A stretch of 64,000 bases of DNA from Eumeta japonica (GCA_005406025.1 BGZK01000091.1:186001-250000), one strand, 5' to 3'. Shown: positions 11,060 through 23,960, counted from the stretch's first letter. Notes: generated by a model from the sequence alone, not told the origin. Numbers and translations are program-made.

Positions 11060-11165
11060 ATATACATGTTAAATTTCATGGTGATCGGTTGAACGGTGTA
11101 GAAATTGATATGCTACAACGGCGTCTACAAGTTACAACCAACCGAACAGCACATATATACAAACA
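11060..11165 (+). repeat. probable dispersed repeat tail
   Basis: The stretch 'ttaaatttcatggtgatcgg' 'ttgaacggtgtagaaattga' resembles a phrase common at the ends of lepidopteran interspersed repeats, from memory. There is no second copy in this window, so the call rests on recollection only. Confidence 0.3.
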
Positions 11166-11740
11166 TTCATTTTTAAATATATATAGAAAACTAATAGCTA
11201 CAATTACGTAAGGAGTAGTTATTATTGTTTACAACATTACGATATAAGAGAGAAAAATGTGTATCAGAGAGGCAAGTAATTTAAGTGAATAACTTAAAAT
11301 ATGGAAAATGTTTGTAGTAAGCGTAACGATAAAATACATAATTAAAATGCTTGTTTTACTTAAGTTTACATACGATAACAAATTTAATGTATGTATTGTA
11401 TATAATGTTACCTATTGCAAATAATTTTATAGAAGTGTTGTCCTCAATAACAAAAACTTATGAAAGTTTTTGGGAGCTCTTATGACGTGTTATCGCCTTT
11501 ATTGCATCTTATCGATGTGCTTTGGTCCGAATCAGCCTTTGATGCACTTAAAACGAAATGTAGCGTAGATGGCAAATGATGTCTCAACAAATCGGCTGTG
11601 AAACATTATAAACAATTTAATAAACAAACCGAAACATTCCTAACAATTAATTTTGTAAGCAGAAAACGATGATGTGTCGACACATAAAAAAAAGCTGTGT
11701 CGAATTACGGACAGTATAACAAATAGGCTACACGCGATTT

Positions 11741-11983
11741 GGGGCCGTCCGTAAATTACACCAATTTCATAATTTTCGTACCACCCACCTTTCTCACCGG
11801 CGGTCACATCTGTATGACTCTCCCTCGTTACATACTTTTAAATTTAGAAGTCATTAAATTAAATTTTAACATGTTAGAATTATACATGTGTGACATCACG
11901 AAGCCTACGGGTTCGTTTCCCGCTTGTCACAGGACATCGCACTCTTGTTGATAACGTGTGTTGTAAAATATGGACGGACCCTT
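11741..11983. mobile_element. MITE with 'ggggccgtccgtaaatta' ends
   Basis: About 243 bp. The left end 'ggggccgtccgtaaatta' (11741) is matched by the complement of 'aaaatatggacggaccctta' at the right end (about 11964-11983), an imperfect terminal inverted repeat. The interior holds 'tgtgacatcacgaagcc'. This is, from memory, a very widespread insect MITE type whose consensus has 'ggggccgtccataaattacg'. Non-autonomous, diverged; target duplication not resolved. Confidence 0.65.
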
Positions 11984-12091
11984 ACTACAAAATTATACCG
12001 TATACGGTATAGGCGCGTACATCAAATTTAGTTAGTTGGTTATTCCCGGCGCCATCTTCGTTGAACACGTTGCATGTGCTAAATTAGACGT

Positions 12092-12130
12092 TTGACTGGC
12101 GGCCGGTGGCGCGCGGCGGCCGCGGACTTA
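12092..12130. promoter_or_regulatory. short CpG-rich island 4
   Basis: A 'ggcggccggtggcgcgcggc' core of about 40 bp in AT-rich DNA. Too short to judge; listed because similar islands recur through the window. Confidence 0.25.
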
Positions 12131-12315
12131 TTGCTGGCGATTAGCGTTCGTGAGTGGTGACTTTAGTTTTCCATTGAATTAGTATTTATGTGTTACTTAC
12201 TATTTAGAACTTTAAACATATTACGGATGGTATAAAGATGGTATCATATTTTCTATATTGTATCATGAATTCATTTTCTATGGAAATCAAATATATAGAT
12301 ACATAATTCAAACTT

Positions 12316-12337
12316 GTATGTATATATATATACATAC
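12316..12337. repeat. perfect 22-bp palindrome
   Basis: A 'gtatgtatata' half followed directly by its complement. It is low-complexity alternating purine/pyrimidine DNA, likely structural or neutral. Confidence 0.5.
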
Positions 12338-12911
12338 ATGAACAGAACCGGGTCGTTCGTCTCTATAATAGAAAACATAGTATTTCTGTTTAATCTATAT
12401 TATTCTTTAAAGGTTAGTGTGGTGTACAAAATAGAGCATAAATAATTTAGTATAAGAAATAATTAAGCAACCTGTGTTAAATGCGGCGTAATTGTGCGGG
12501 CGCTTTGGAAACAATGCGTAACTAAATCGCATGCCCGTCAATGATCTTTGACATCAGGTCATAACGAAAAGGCAATTTGGGTATAAGATTCATGTTATTA
12601 TCACCAGTATCGTATCCACACTGAGGGTAAACCAACACCATATCGGGATACTCACCAGTATAAAACAAACTCAACATACGCGTTGAGTCGTGAGATTTTC
12701 GGGAAACGATATGCGCGTGACCTTTCGCGTCGCGTTGAGTATGCACTGAAGGAGGGCAGGGTGGAAGGGAAGTTAGGGCGGGGAGAGTATCGGCAACACC
12801 GCACAAACGAAAAGAAAATTGGGGGTAGGTTTAACAATAATCAGAATATGATATGATACCTTATAATGAGAAAATTGGCGCAGTGCTGTTGACTGTTAAT
12901 TTACATGCTGC

Positions 12912-13020
<109 letters not shown>

Positions 13021-13749
13021 CGAATGCTATCGATATTATAACATTCGACAGAGCAATAATCATAAACGTCAACCAATCTGTCTAAGAGCGTAAACAACGC
13101 GAACGTCGTCTGGCGCTGGAGGACCAACGTTAACAGCAGTAGGGCCGTGCTCGCTTTTCTAAAACAGCCCATTTATACAGGGCAGTCTATCGATTCCATC
13201 ACTAAATTTGAAATCCCCACGTGATCTCTACGCGGCGTAACGAAGATGCAGAAAAATATTGCTCAATCTGTGATACGTTTTCATTCTTCGCAACAATTAC
13301 TTCCAGATTCAGTTATCGTAAATCGAAATGTGACAAAACCTGACATGAAAAATGATGAGATTAATTACATATTGTATTTGTAGTAGCATAACCGCTTCCA
13401 GGGACAAAAAAGTTGGAAGAATATCATTTCAAAATTGTTACGCATTACGAGTAATCAACCATCTAAACTTCTCGCGTCGGTAGCAGGCGTCTCATCTATT
13501 AGACCACAAAAATTTTCGTATACGAACAGCAAACGAGATGGTCACTTGAGTATTTCTACATTCCTCTAACTTCTGTTTATTATTCAAGAAACGCAGACAG
13601 AAAATAAATACGAGCAGAGGCTGCCGATAGTTTAAAAGTGTTAGATTTCGAATGAATGATATCCGGCTCGTGTCCTATCTACTTATCTTATCCGTCCTAC
13701 ATATTATGTCCACGGGCGAATGGACCGGACCGATCAACGTTACGACAAC

Positions 13750-13880
13750 AGTCAAATCAAAGCACTCGCTCTGTGCTTCGCAGAGCACATTAAGCCGTTG
13801 CCTCCGGACGTTGTCCCCGCTTCGATATCAACGGCAGTTAGCAGCCTTCTGCTGAGTCGGAGTGGTGAATCCAAAGTTAG
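13750..13880 (+). repeat. SINE-like or dispersed repeat remnant
   Basis: The segment 'aagcactcgctctgtgcttc' 'gcagagcac.ttaagccgtt' matches, from memory, a phrase found many times in lepidopteran genomes; a shorter related phrase ('aagcactcgctctatgtctc') occurs at about 18256. No pol III box structure could be confirmed. Neighbouring open frames on both strands show no domain. Confidence 0.35.
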
Positions 13881-14084
13881 AGGTCCTCTATCTGAAATAA
13901 AATAGGTGTAAGCACGCCTCCGGCATTGGGATGACAAACAAAAAACACTGACCAAACAATATAACGACGAAGATATACATCGATGGGAACAACACAATCT
14001 TCCCTATAGGGCGCTTATAAACCGTATTTATCTATGTCCGTGGTGTGCGCAGTACCTCTCAGCTTTACCCATAAGGTGTGGAAT

Positions 14085-14345
14085 AGCGCGCCGAACATCG
14101 GGTCGGCGCTATTGGGGTATACTAAAATAGCGCGCGTTTGACGCAGCTCCCACCGGCTCTGAATGCTCTTCGTATAAAGTTGGGGCGCGCGCCGCCGCCT
14201 TGCCGCGGTGGGACCTGTTTACGTCCGCGCGCGGGCGGCGACCGCTTTGATGGGCTTTTAAAACGAGTCGGACGGCCGCCCGCCGGCGCGCGCGTGAGCT
14301 TCACGTCGCGTGGGGTGACCGCGTATTCGATTCGGACGGGACGGG
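14085..14345. promoter_or_regulatory. CpG-rich island 5
   Basis: About 260 bp with many CG dinucleotides ('cgcgcgggcggcgaccgctt' and neighbours), containing 'gatgggcttttaaaacgagt' as an AT-rich core near 14250-14270. Both strands are open for 60-93 codons but encode Arg/Pro/Ala-rich low complexity. Possible promoter or conserved regulatory element. Confidence 0.35.
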
Positions 14346-16187
14346 CACCGCTCGAAACGTATTATGATCAAAGTATTATTCTCCATTCAAATAATCCCAG
14401 TTGCACTGTATCCGAATAATAGTTGAGACGTCATATTCCGGTATGGACGTTTTTGCTCTGGCGTGTGAGCCGGCGGTTAATAAAACGCATGGCTCAAGAA
14501 TGAGACACATAGTTTTATACTTTAAAAATAGCCATTAAATAAATGTCTCAATATAAAAAATGGCTGTTGAAACTACACATTTCTCCGAAGACTCGATTTT
14601 TACAGTATAAGGCTTTCGTAACTTGGTCGAATTATGAGACAAGATACAATACGATATGACTGACACATACATGAATTAGAAAATATGTAAGGATAAACGT
14701 TTTCAGGTTCACGCTAGCGTGTTCCGGGTCGCAGGGCTAATCGCTGGGCTATCGCCGTTTTATTTCTAGTCTAGGACGGACAAACAGGTTTACGTAATTA
14801 TATAGCAGCGGTAAGAAATTAAATTTCGAATAAGACGCTTCTCGCGTAAAGATCCACCGCATGTAGGGTGACCGTATGTATTTTTAAAAGGGACAGTCCC
14901 GGTTCGACGATCACAGAGCGGATTGCGAGAATTAATCTCGAATGAGACACCCGGCGCGCGGCTCAGACTTTTACGTTTTACTATTCAGAATATTTTTTAG
15001 TTTGATTGCGATATTAGAAAACGGCTCGGGAACCGTGAAATATCCGGATGTGGACTCAAAACCTCGCATGCAATAAGTATGCAGCGGTATACTCGAGCCA
15101 ATGCTTAAGACTCATTAACTTTCTGTATTGACAGTGTGTGTCATAAATCCATAATAATTCTGAACGTATTAGTTATAGAAACAACATCCGGAAAAGCTGT
15201 GACAAACATAAAATGCTGTATTTTTGCCATACTTTGCTATGTTCGTTCGAACATAACACTCACATTAGCTTATATAGCCTCTTTGGCGTGATGTTACTAT
15301 ATTAAGCCTAGCCTGATATTGACAGTATTATAAATTAGTAAGTATATATTTACTAATATACAGCATACACAATATATATTAATAAATATATACTTACAAG
15401 AGAAAGGTGCTGTAGTGTAATTTAATTTAAAATCGTAGAGTTAGTGTTTACATTTTTTTATGGCAATTTTTACACTGCCTATCAACATATGTAATCTTAC
15501 GATTTTAGTCAAGAACGAAACTTTTTAATTTTAGCTTTGCCCTAGATGAAAGTTGCCGGCAAAAAATGACCGAAAATAAAATTAAATCTCTTTTATTTAA
15601 CAAAAGCATTCTCTAGTGACAAATAAAACATTCCCACAAACAAATTATGGATACACCTTGGTTCAAAATAATTAATTGACGCATTATATTATCGCCTCTA
15701 ACACATTGTATGTATATACGTGTTGTCTCTATACTTAAGTTTATTTTTTATGCTAAAATCAATTTTGTCTGCTTTGATGGTCCCTGAAATTCCGCGCTAC
15801 TAGTTGTATTTGATGGAAAAACTTATTTATGTATTTGTATTATATATTTATTTTCAAAGACTTTAACACCAATTATGATTACGTGTAACCTAATTTCTAT
15901 AATCTAATCCAATCTGAACTAGCAAATAGGTGATGGCAGAGCTCGATCCGGCGGCGTCGTGATCAATTTTAAAGTGACGGACTGATTTTATATACATAAT
16001 GAATAGGATTTTTCTTTGTTCGAGTATCGGTTAGGAACCACTGACCGTATCGCTATGGGATTTCGGCCACTCGACGCCATCATTTTTTTTATTATTATTC
16101 CATTTATTTTCTCCAATCCATCGTACATGCGTTTATTTCTTAAACTCCGTACACCCTTCACCATCTATAGTTTAATTTACCCATCGC
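14346..16187. other. non-coding gap
   Basis: No gene seen. It contains a perfect 15-bp inverted repeat: 'gtaagtatatattta' at 15338-15352 and its complement at 15383-15397, with a 30-nt spacer. Otherwise AT-rich and featureless. Confidence 0.5.
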
Positions 16188-16562
16188 GACCGGCGAAACC
16201 GGCGGGGTGGCCGCCGGCCGTGTCGATAAATATTTCATATTCACGCTCAGCAAAGTAGATTTCTAACTATTCGTCATGCGTAGAAAAGGTTATCGCGGTC
16301 ACGGCCGCCGCGGTGAGCGCCCGGACCCGGGAAAACGATGTAGGTTTCAGCGGCGTGCGCCGGCGTCGCCCGGCGCGGACTCGTGACGGATAATTTTAAT
16401 CGATTCCGCTTACTCGACGTGGGTCGCGGCTCGTTTATCGGCACCTGCGAAAGTAAACAAGCGGCCGCGCCGAGCCGGCCTCGTGTCTCGTGTCGTGGGG
16501 CGGCGGGGCGGGCGGCCGGGGAGTGGGGCGAGGGAGCGATAGTCCGAGAGCCGGCTGCGCCT
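16188..16562. promoter_or_regulatory. CpG-rich island 6 (two parts)
   Basis: A short block at 16188-16220 and a main block at 16295-16562 are CG-dense, separated by AT-richer DNA. The 67-codon plus frame at 16383-16586 is Arg/Ala/Gly-rich with no domain. Candidate regulatory island. Confidence 0.35.
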
Positions 16563-17844
16563 GACCCCGAGTTAAGAATTACGTAACGTTAAAAGGAAGA
16601 AAAAAGACGATGACTTTTGGTATGCCCGTAGCTGAAGATAAACCTGCAACATTGAAGTTAATAAAATTCAAATGTTCTCGTTTGCTCGGTTTGGTACAAT
16701 GACATAGTTTAACATATTTAAGTTTATAAAAATGTAAAGAGAAATGTTAAATTTTATTTCACTATAGTGACTTTTCATTCCCTTTTGTGGTAAATCGGCA
16801 ATGTTTTTCGTATTAGTGTATTTAATACGTACACATCTCATCCGTTTTTGATCGTGCATACGTACACCCGTCCTGCCACAGCGCATTACTTCGCTGTGGC
16901 GGTTACTATCCCATGACACCGATATCAAGTGGTATCATGAATACTTTTAGAAGTCAACGATTTTTAAATGAGCCGATGGATGAGTGGGATGCATAGGTTG
17001 CCACGTCTTTCCTAAGTAATTATAATAATAACAACGAAGTTCGAGTTACCATAGAAAGCATTATCCATTTATAGTTCGGGAATACTATAAGAAGTTACTA
17101 GAAATTTTCCCATGAAAAATAATATTTCTCAAAGGAATACAGTAGCTAAATGACTGATAATGATATTAAATATTTAAAGCCTAATTCAATATTTTGACAA
17201 CAGAATATACAATAGTGTCATTTTTTCTGTATAAAAAAATAACAAATTAATAGTTTTTAAAATAGGACGAAAAATAGCATCATGTACTTATGCTATTTTT
17301 CGTTGTAGAAATAATAGATGTTATATCGAATTCGAGCGTAGATCTGTCTCAAAACCGATAGTAGACACACATAACATTGTTTAAAATACTTCTTAATTCA
17401 TGTTTTTAAACATTTTGTATTCGTAGTCAATAACAAAATAAATGTCATGAAAAGACAGTGGTCTCTTAACTGTTTAGTGCTAAGAAACTTGGTAAATTAA
17501 TATGTAAGTGAAGTTTAGCAGAAGATTCGTATGGATTGATACATACACGTAAAGCATCGAAATGAAGACGATATTATGACCATATAAGTATCACTGAAGG
17601 CAAAGATAAGAAGGTAGAGTAGAGAAGGGTTAGAAAGCTAAAAAAAAATGACACAGCATCTTTACGAAGATATTTCGTGGGGAAGAATCGAATTAAGATT
17701 AGTTTGTTACATTTACTTATGATGAAAAAGAACTACTTATTTTACATATTTAATGATAACATAAAGCATTCTAGTGTGGGGGACTAGAATCACTTTATAA
17801 TTAGATAATAATTCATGGAATTTTTTAGCGATGAAGTGTTAAGT
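16563..17844. other. non-coding gap with a 14-bp hairpin
   Basis: No gene seen. A perfect inverted repeat, 'acgaaaaatagcat' at 17267-17280 and its complement at 17290-17303 with a 9-nt loop, lies in otherwise AT-rich DNA. The stem is short for a miRNA precursor. Confidence 0.5.
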
Positions 17845-18028
17845 GCGCTCGACTCCCGACCTACGAGGCTGTCGGTTCCCGCGACCTCCCGCCGCCGCGC
17901 CGTCCGCGTCCGCTCGCGGCGATATCGCCTCATTCCGCCGCCGCCCGCGTTAACCGCAGGCGGCCGCGGCCGGCGAGCGCGCTCTTTGAACCGTCTCTAT
18001 GGCAGCGACGAGGCCGCTGCCGCCGCGC
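17845..18028. promoter_or_regulatory. CpG-rich island 7
   Basis: About 185 bp of CG-dense sequence. The plus frame from 17815 is open for 86 codons (Arg/Ala/Pro-rich), without recognisable domain. Candidate regulatory island or 5' exon. Confidence 0.35.
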
Positions 18029-18960
18029 CGCCTACCAGAATATTCCATTCCACGTTACATAACCCCGGTACATAAGGCTCGGCGAGGCGAGTCTGGCTTT
18101 AGTGCTGTTCGGCGGGTGCGGCGCACGGTCGAGCTGGTCTGTGGCCTCTGAGGACTCTAAGCGGGCATCGCGGGCCTTCGGATCGGAAGGTACCGCGTTC
18201 GATCCTGACCACGCGCGAACTGACAGAGCAGTTTTTAACTTAAGTCTAATTAAAAGCACTCGCTCTATGTCTCGGAAGACAAGCCAAGCCGCCCGCCTTG
18301 GATTTTATTGTGGCGTCGATGCAAACGGTCGTCAGCAGCTCTTAACGCGTTCCGGGTGCCCGTAGAGGGTCTAAGGTTCAGATCTCTCGATCTGAGACAA
18401 AAAGATTGTGAGAGGTGTAGCCAGTAGCCCGTCGGGCAATTAATACCTGACACAACAATACAACCACTTTACCCCCTCTCAAGGTGATCACATAACAGCT
18501 AGATTGGGAAATCTCTTTCGCTTCGTTCGATATCCTTGAAAAGTGAAACCATACGTTACGCTCTTGCAAGACTATGTGCATATACCTTAATGTGAGATAT
18601 TTATCGACAAAGGTATCTGAATGATGAAGGCTCTTCTAAGACTTCGGCCCGCGGTCATGCGTCGCAGAAGCTCCCAAGGAGAATGCTGGATTTAATGATA
18701 TACCGGTTGCTGACTTTTGCCAGGGCACATTACCGACAATCGCAAGTTTACATAATGGGTAGCTCTCTTGGCCGCCGTGCCGTACTTTGCTCCGGTCATC
18801 CGGATGTTGTGAACTGGTTATTAGGAATTCAGTAAAGTATCTTCGATTTGATGTATAAATATGTGTGGTTCTGACGACAATAATCGTTGATATGGTGATT
18901 TCTACTAGAAAGTCCACTAATCGTGTCGTAATCATACTCTACTAACTATATATATATATT
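18029..18960. other. non-coding stretch of moderate GC
   Basis: No gene recognised. 18100-18480 is of balanced composition and includes an 'aagcactcgctct' phrase shared with 13750 and a self-complementary 'cagatctctcgatctgag'. These look like remnants of dispersed repeats. The stretch ends in a (TA)n tract immediately before the mariner. Confidence 0.4.
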
Positions 18961-20138
18961 GTGTTGGCGGAAAAAGCTTTTTTGTATTCTATATACAAAT
19001 TCAAAATAATTTTCTATTATATTTTATTTACATTTGATTATAATACATATATACCATTTTATTCAAAAACTATTTGCCATTTTGTAGGTAGTGACATAAT
19101 CCCATTGCTGTAGAAATTTTGAAACTTCTGATCAATAAATTGAGACAAACAGTTTTGACAGTCGTCTCCTGATGTTAATCTAACACCACGTAGAGAATTC
19201 TGAAGAGACTAAAACAGGTGAAAATCTGAGGGTGCAAGATCAGGACTATATGGTGGATGCATTAACACTTCCCAATCAAGCTCTCTCAATATTTACTGAG
19301 TGGTTAATGATGTGTGTGGTCTGGCGTTATCATGGTGAAAAACCATACCATTTCTGTCGATCAATTCCGCCAGTTTTTTCTCTACTTCTTGCTTGAGTCT
19401 CATCAGCTGTTGGCAGTAGAAATCTGAATTGATTGATGGTTTTGCCCAGCGGTAGAAGTTCGCAATGAATAATGCCCTTCCAATCCCACCATATACATAG
19501 TATCAACTTATTGCGACTTGATCCGAGTTTCGCTACAGTCTGTGGAGCTTGTTTGCCTTTTGACCATGATCTTTTCCGGACGTTCTTATCGTACGTAATG
19601 CATTTTTCATCGCTAGTTATTAATCTTTTCAAAAACGGTTCGGTTTCATTACGTTTCAATAGATAATCGCAAATGAGAACGTGATTCATTATTTTTCTTT
19701 CAGTGAGCTCGTGTGAGACCAAGTATCGACTTTTTTATATAACCAGCTTTTTTCAAATGGATCAAAACTGTTCTGTGGTCAATCCCCAGCTCTTAAGATA
19801 TGTCGTAAGAACTGATATGTTGATTTTGCTCTACTTTTTCCAAAATGACATCAAAAATTAAATTTTTTTTTTCGCGGCTTGTATATCCTTTTTCATTTTA
19901 CCCTTTTTTGTAATAGAACTTCAAAATGTATCGACTTTATGCGTTAGATTCACTCATTTTGCTGAACCGAAAAGCGGCGGGAGAAAAATTGCGGGACACC
20001 GTTTTTACTTTTCGTTTTTCCTTTTTTGAAATATCATTAATGAATGTTATCAAAACTAACTAGATGAAAACAACACAACTAGAGATTTTACTGTAACTTT
20101 TTACTTATATAGCGCAAAAAAATTTTTTCCCTCACCTA
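18961..20138 (-). mobile_element. dead mariner element, copy M1
   Basis: About 1.18 kb, minus orientation. Imperfect terminal inverted repeats of about 30 bp ('ggcggaaaaagctttttt' at the low end; 'ggtgagggaaaaaatttttt' read from the high end), next to TA-rich flanks consistent with TA target sites. The 5' untranslated part is closely alike in sequence to M3 at 46.16 kb ('gtaaaaacggtgtcccgc' versus 'gtaaaaacagtgtcccgc'). Confidence 0.85.
19038..19957 (-). pseudogene. mariner transposase relic (M1)
   Basis: It starts at ATG 19957 (MSESNA then a stop) and reads on in broken frame. Visible parts are a second helix-turn-helix (VEQNQHISSYDIS ... GIDHRTVLIHLKKAGYIKKS), the linker VSHELTER, then LITSDEK (first Asp), KNVRKRSWSKGKQAPQT, WWDWKGIIH, FHHDNARPHTSL (second Asp) and PPYSPDLAPSDFHLF (third Asp). 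The D,D34D triad is therefore readable. Damage: a stop at codon 7, stops in the N-terminal half, a shift after the 'QFRFLL' region, and stops after both DNA motifs. Compared with M3 it lacks the segment encoding the first helix-turn-helix. Non-functional. Confidence 0.9.
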
Positions 20139-22720
20139 ATATATATGTGGTGAGAAAGATATGAAACAAAATATGAACAACAAGTTTTAAAGTAATAAGA
20201 AACTAAGATTTTGCGAGAGTTAGTCTTGTTAAACCAACAAAATAGTGGCAGCATGAGCAAAGACGGAAAATTAGATGATTTGACGTTAGCGAAAGAGTGG
20301 CTGTTTTTTTGATATAATACAGAACATTAAGAAAGTAGCATAAACAGCTAGTTTTATATGAAATTAGTGTAGAAAAATACAATTACACTTTTTTTGTATT
20401 CCTTCGAATTGAAATTAGGTTCATTATTCTGATAATTTCATGAAAATATTCTACTTATATTACCAATTATAATATTGAATGCACAATTATGTAGTTGTAA
20501 CGAAATAAATACACGTTTACATCGTACAGTATGAGATATGATGAGTGAAGGGTAAGGTGTAGCAGTTATCCAATTCTATCATCTCGTTAACAAGAGTCGA
20601 AAGTGCATCACAGTTATAAATAACTGGTGCTTAGCTCTTGTGTTGTATGATAAAACAAAAAGTTTACGGCAGTAGTGTAAAAGGTATTGCGCTTTAATTT
20701 TTAACGTTGTTGAAAAATTATAAATGAAGGAATTGTGGAGGAAACTGATTGTAGTATTTGGGAGTGCGAACGAGGTGGAAGGCATGAACTAAGTTTTTCC
20801 CTTCGGAATGTCACAGACAAATTTTTGATGGCTGAGGACCAGACAGTTTTTTGTACCTCAAATATTTGCATATTATATTTAAAGTTTATGACAGCATGGT
20901 GAGAAATAGTCTGTGGAATACTCAGCTCACAGACGGAGCGGGTAGCAGAGTGATAAAGTAGCTGGTAGACTCTTAAGAGAACCCCAGCATGTAGCTTACG
21001 TGAGAATAAGTTGAGCATTCCTTAACCAGTGGTGAGGTGAAATCTAATTTCGATGTGGGCACGATGAGGGCAAGACAAATTTTGTGAATTTTTCTAGTAG
21101 CGCAGAAATTAGATTTCATATAGAAAAAAAAAAAGTAATATTAAATTCTTATTCATAAAAATGCAAACATCCTATTTGGATAATTAACAGTAAAGTTCTA
21201 AAGAAACACAAATTTTAGCTTTTCGTTGGACTCTTTAATAAGTATTTCCTGTTCTTAAATGATGTACCTGCTTTAACAAATAAAACCGCTGCAAAACTCT
21301 GAAGGCGTGAGACTCGTTTTATCGCAAGGCGGTTGGCAATGGCCCATGTGGAATTACCGCGCTGCTGGGTTTAACATCCATGTCAGCAGACACATCTTTT
21401 AAAATATAGTAAAAAAAATATATATAATAATTAATAGATTGCATTATCAAATGCAAATCGGCACGGTGCCAACCACTGCTTCAGCACATGTTTCTAAAAG
21501 ATATGAACGTGAGCGGCGACTCAATTATTTTCAGCGAGATGCATACTAATAATAGACATTTCATATCAGGGGGTATAAGTGCACACCCTTGCACCCCCTT
21601 CCGGCGCCCGTGGATTATAAACTGCTGCAAATAAACATCATTGTCATTTGGTAATTTTTTATGCATATTATTAAATTCAAGACCCAAGACGTGTATAGGC
21701 TTGCGAGACCAGTTCTTATCATATTTCCAGATCTTTATATTATTATTATTTGTAGTTGTTACAAACGTCCAATGTATACATCATATATATATAAGTTGTA
21801 TAAAACAATTAATGTAAGAATATTCAACATATATTGCGTAATTCAAATTACACAGATCTATGTAAATCTGTCATGTTTTTGGTACATTAAGTCACGTAGC
21901 AGCAACGTGGTAGACATTTATTTACATTTACATCATTTCTAGTATGTATTCAGGATTTAAATATTGAAGTGGAAGTGAACACATATGGAGAAAGAAACAT
22001 AGAAATAACAATGGACGCATTGGAGGCGCAATCTTTGCTGTATGTAAATTTCTTTGTACGATAGATGTAGGAATGTTGATGTCAGATAACGCTGTACTTT
22101 GAAAAGGTATGTAGTGTCGGTGTGGAGTTGTAATGACGTGGATTGATCAAAGAAGAGCGAATGTGTGCAATGACAATGATGATATGTGTTAGGGCTGCCG
22201 TAGTGAAACCTAATTGGTGATATATTGTGCAAGGGTCAAATTTTAAGCACCCGAAACCGACAACCTAGCATTAAACTTTAGCGTCCGGTCACAATAACTT
22301 TCGCCTAGTCAATTTAAGTTTTGTTCATGATTAAATATTAACTTGATCTTTATATTTTTACAGCCAAATTGTTTACTGTTTATGTTTTTTTATGAACATT
22401 TTATATGTAAACTGAAGCTACATCCCAATATCTTTTTTCCAAAATCGCACTTGGCAACATTCCATAGAAATCGCATCGACATCTTGCACTCGAGAGTCGA
22501 GCACATCTTTGTCATTTTGTTTGTTTAAATAGTTCCTTAAATCAATCTTATTCTTGGAATTTAATAGCGAGCTGCGAGAGAAGGAACTTTTCGGATAAAA
22601 AAAGCTAGCAATGATGCTCTTTGGTTTTCACACAGCTACCCAAGTTTTACGAGAGTTCAATTCCGCCAGTTCTCGTTAAAGAGTCGTATCGCATCCGCGT
22701 TTACGTCTGCAAGTAGCAAA
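20139..22720. other. non-coding stretch with one unrecognised block
   Basis: No gene recognised. 20550-21060 has balanced composition and overlapping open minus-strand frames (68 and 105 codons; e.g. RVYQLLYHSATRSVCELSIP), which may be an old transposon fragment. 21560-21620 carries a C-rich 'cacccttgcacccccttccg' phrase typical of dispersed repeats. The rest is AT-rich. Confidence 0.35.
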
Positions 22721-22890
22721 TACAGTACAACACACGAAACTCTGCCGCTTTGAATTGCGTGCGAATGATGCAATGCGCCGATATAACGCTCCCCGGCCCT
22801 TCATTCTTCTCCCCCACGATCCTATTTTACGCTATTGCGACAATTTCGTGACTAACTTCACAGCCGTAAATCTCGTATGTTGTACTGTAT
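22721..22890. mobile_element. MITE family B, copy B1 (both ends present)
   Basis: About 170 bp. Left end 'tacagtacaacacacgaaac' and right end 'tctcgtatgttgtactgta' are inverted repeats of about 28 bp. The interior has 'gctccccggcccttcattct' and 'tattttacgctattgcgac'. Two further partial copies lie at 35752 and 60473. Non-coding, probably a MITE. Confidence 0.75.
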
Positions 22891-23387
22891 TACACTAATT
22901 CTAGTTTGATATCTGTTTTTAACATTTCCATGAAACATCTTACAAATTCATCCCATGAATAATTGTTTTCCCAATACGAATAGTAAAAGAAATGTAGGAA
23001 TGCAGTATATGTTGTATACCCAATACCCACATCCGGTGACCACGGTGATGGCTATTAGAAGTGGTGACCACACATAATAATATCTTCTATTTATTGGTGC
23101 AAATATTTCGTTCTCCCTATAAATAAATCCATTAAATCAGGTGAACGATATTTTTTACCAATTTATTAAGTGATGACTTACTAAGTGATGAATTATATAG
23201 CATCTTTTTTACTAACCTCCGACCCAAAATTAGGTGTGATAGAAGTTTATTGCCTATGTTTGACTGCCGATTTGCCTGTCTTTCTGTGTATTATCTTTGA
23301 CATTATATCTCCCAATCTGGTAGAACACTGCTACGTAGTTTCTTTTTTGGAGCATGGTCTAATTAGAATGATTCTTAGTTCTATTCG
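22891..23387. other. non-coding gap, possibly LINE 3' flank
   Basis: No gene recognised. 23185-23387 could be the decayed 3' part of the minus-strand LINE just above it, but no LINE motif is readable there. Confidence 0.3.
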
Positions 23388-23960
23388 ATGATAATCTGTT
23401 TAGTTGATTTGAGGATTATTAGTCTCTTTCTTGACTTGCACTCGTTTACCGCCATTCGTAAACAGACTATCCAAGTATATAAACGTTTTCACTTGTTCTA
23501 TTTTCTCACCGTCTGTATATATATCGCATTCAGTAATTCTTTCGCTTTTTTAAACACCCTAATCTTAGTGTCGTTAACTTTAACTTTCTTAATAAAATCA
23601 TCCATCTTATTAATCGTCGCCTTCAACTTGCACGCTGACAACGCAACCATTCCTTGGTAGTCCGTATACAGGGGGCGTTTGACGGACAGCTCATCCGTTC
23701 TTAATCCACACTCACATTTTTCAAATCATGTCGACAGTTATATATGAATAGGTTGAATAGCTACGATGAAGCTATGCATCCCTGTCTGACACCTTTGCGG
23801 ACATCAAACCAGTCGGTGTATGCTCCATTTATTCTGATGCTGGCACTAGAGCCGAGATTGCAATGCCCGTATCCGCTACTAACACCATAGAGTTGTTCAT
23901 AGATCATTCTTTTTGCACTCTATCATAAGTGTTTTCCAGATTTAAGTAGTGCAGAAGACC
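23388..23960 (-). mobile_element. LINE reverse-transcriptase fragment
   Basis: Read on the minus strand in several frames: LNLENTYDRVQ (the finger motif, normally DLEKAYDRV), GAYTDWFDVRKGVRQG (RT motif; a frame change lies within it), CECGLRTDELSVK, LYTDYQGMVALSACKL (the catalytic box, normally LLYADDQ, here mutated to YTDY), then VNDTKIRVFKKAK and IEQVKTFIYLDSLFTNGGK. This is the C-terminal half of the palm and thumb of an RTE-like LINE common in Lepidoptera. It is 5'-truncated, multiply frameshifted, and bordered at its 5' side by an A-rich tract near 23988-24010. Inactive. Confidence 0.8.

Noticed and set aside
20579..21018. Overlapping minus frames as a retroelement endonuclease
   Set aside because: Composition is protein-like but I cannot find any endonuclease or RT motif in either strand.
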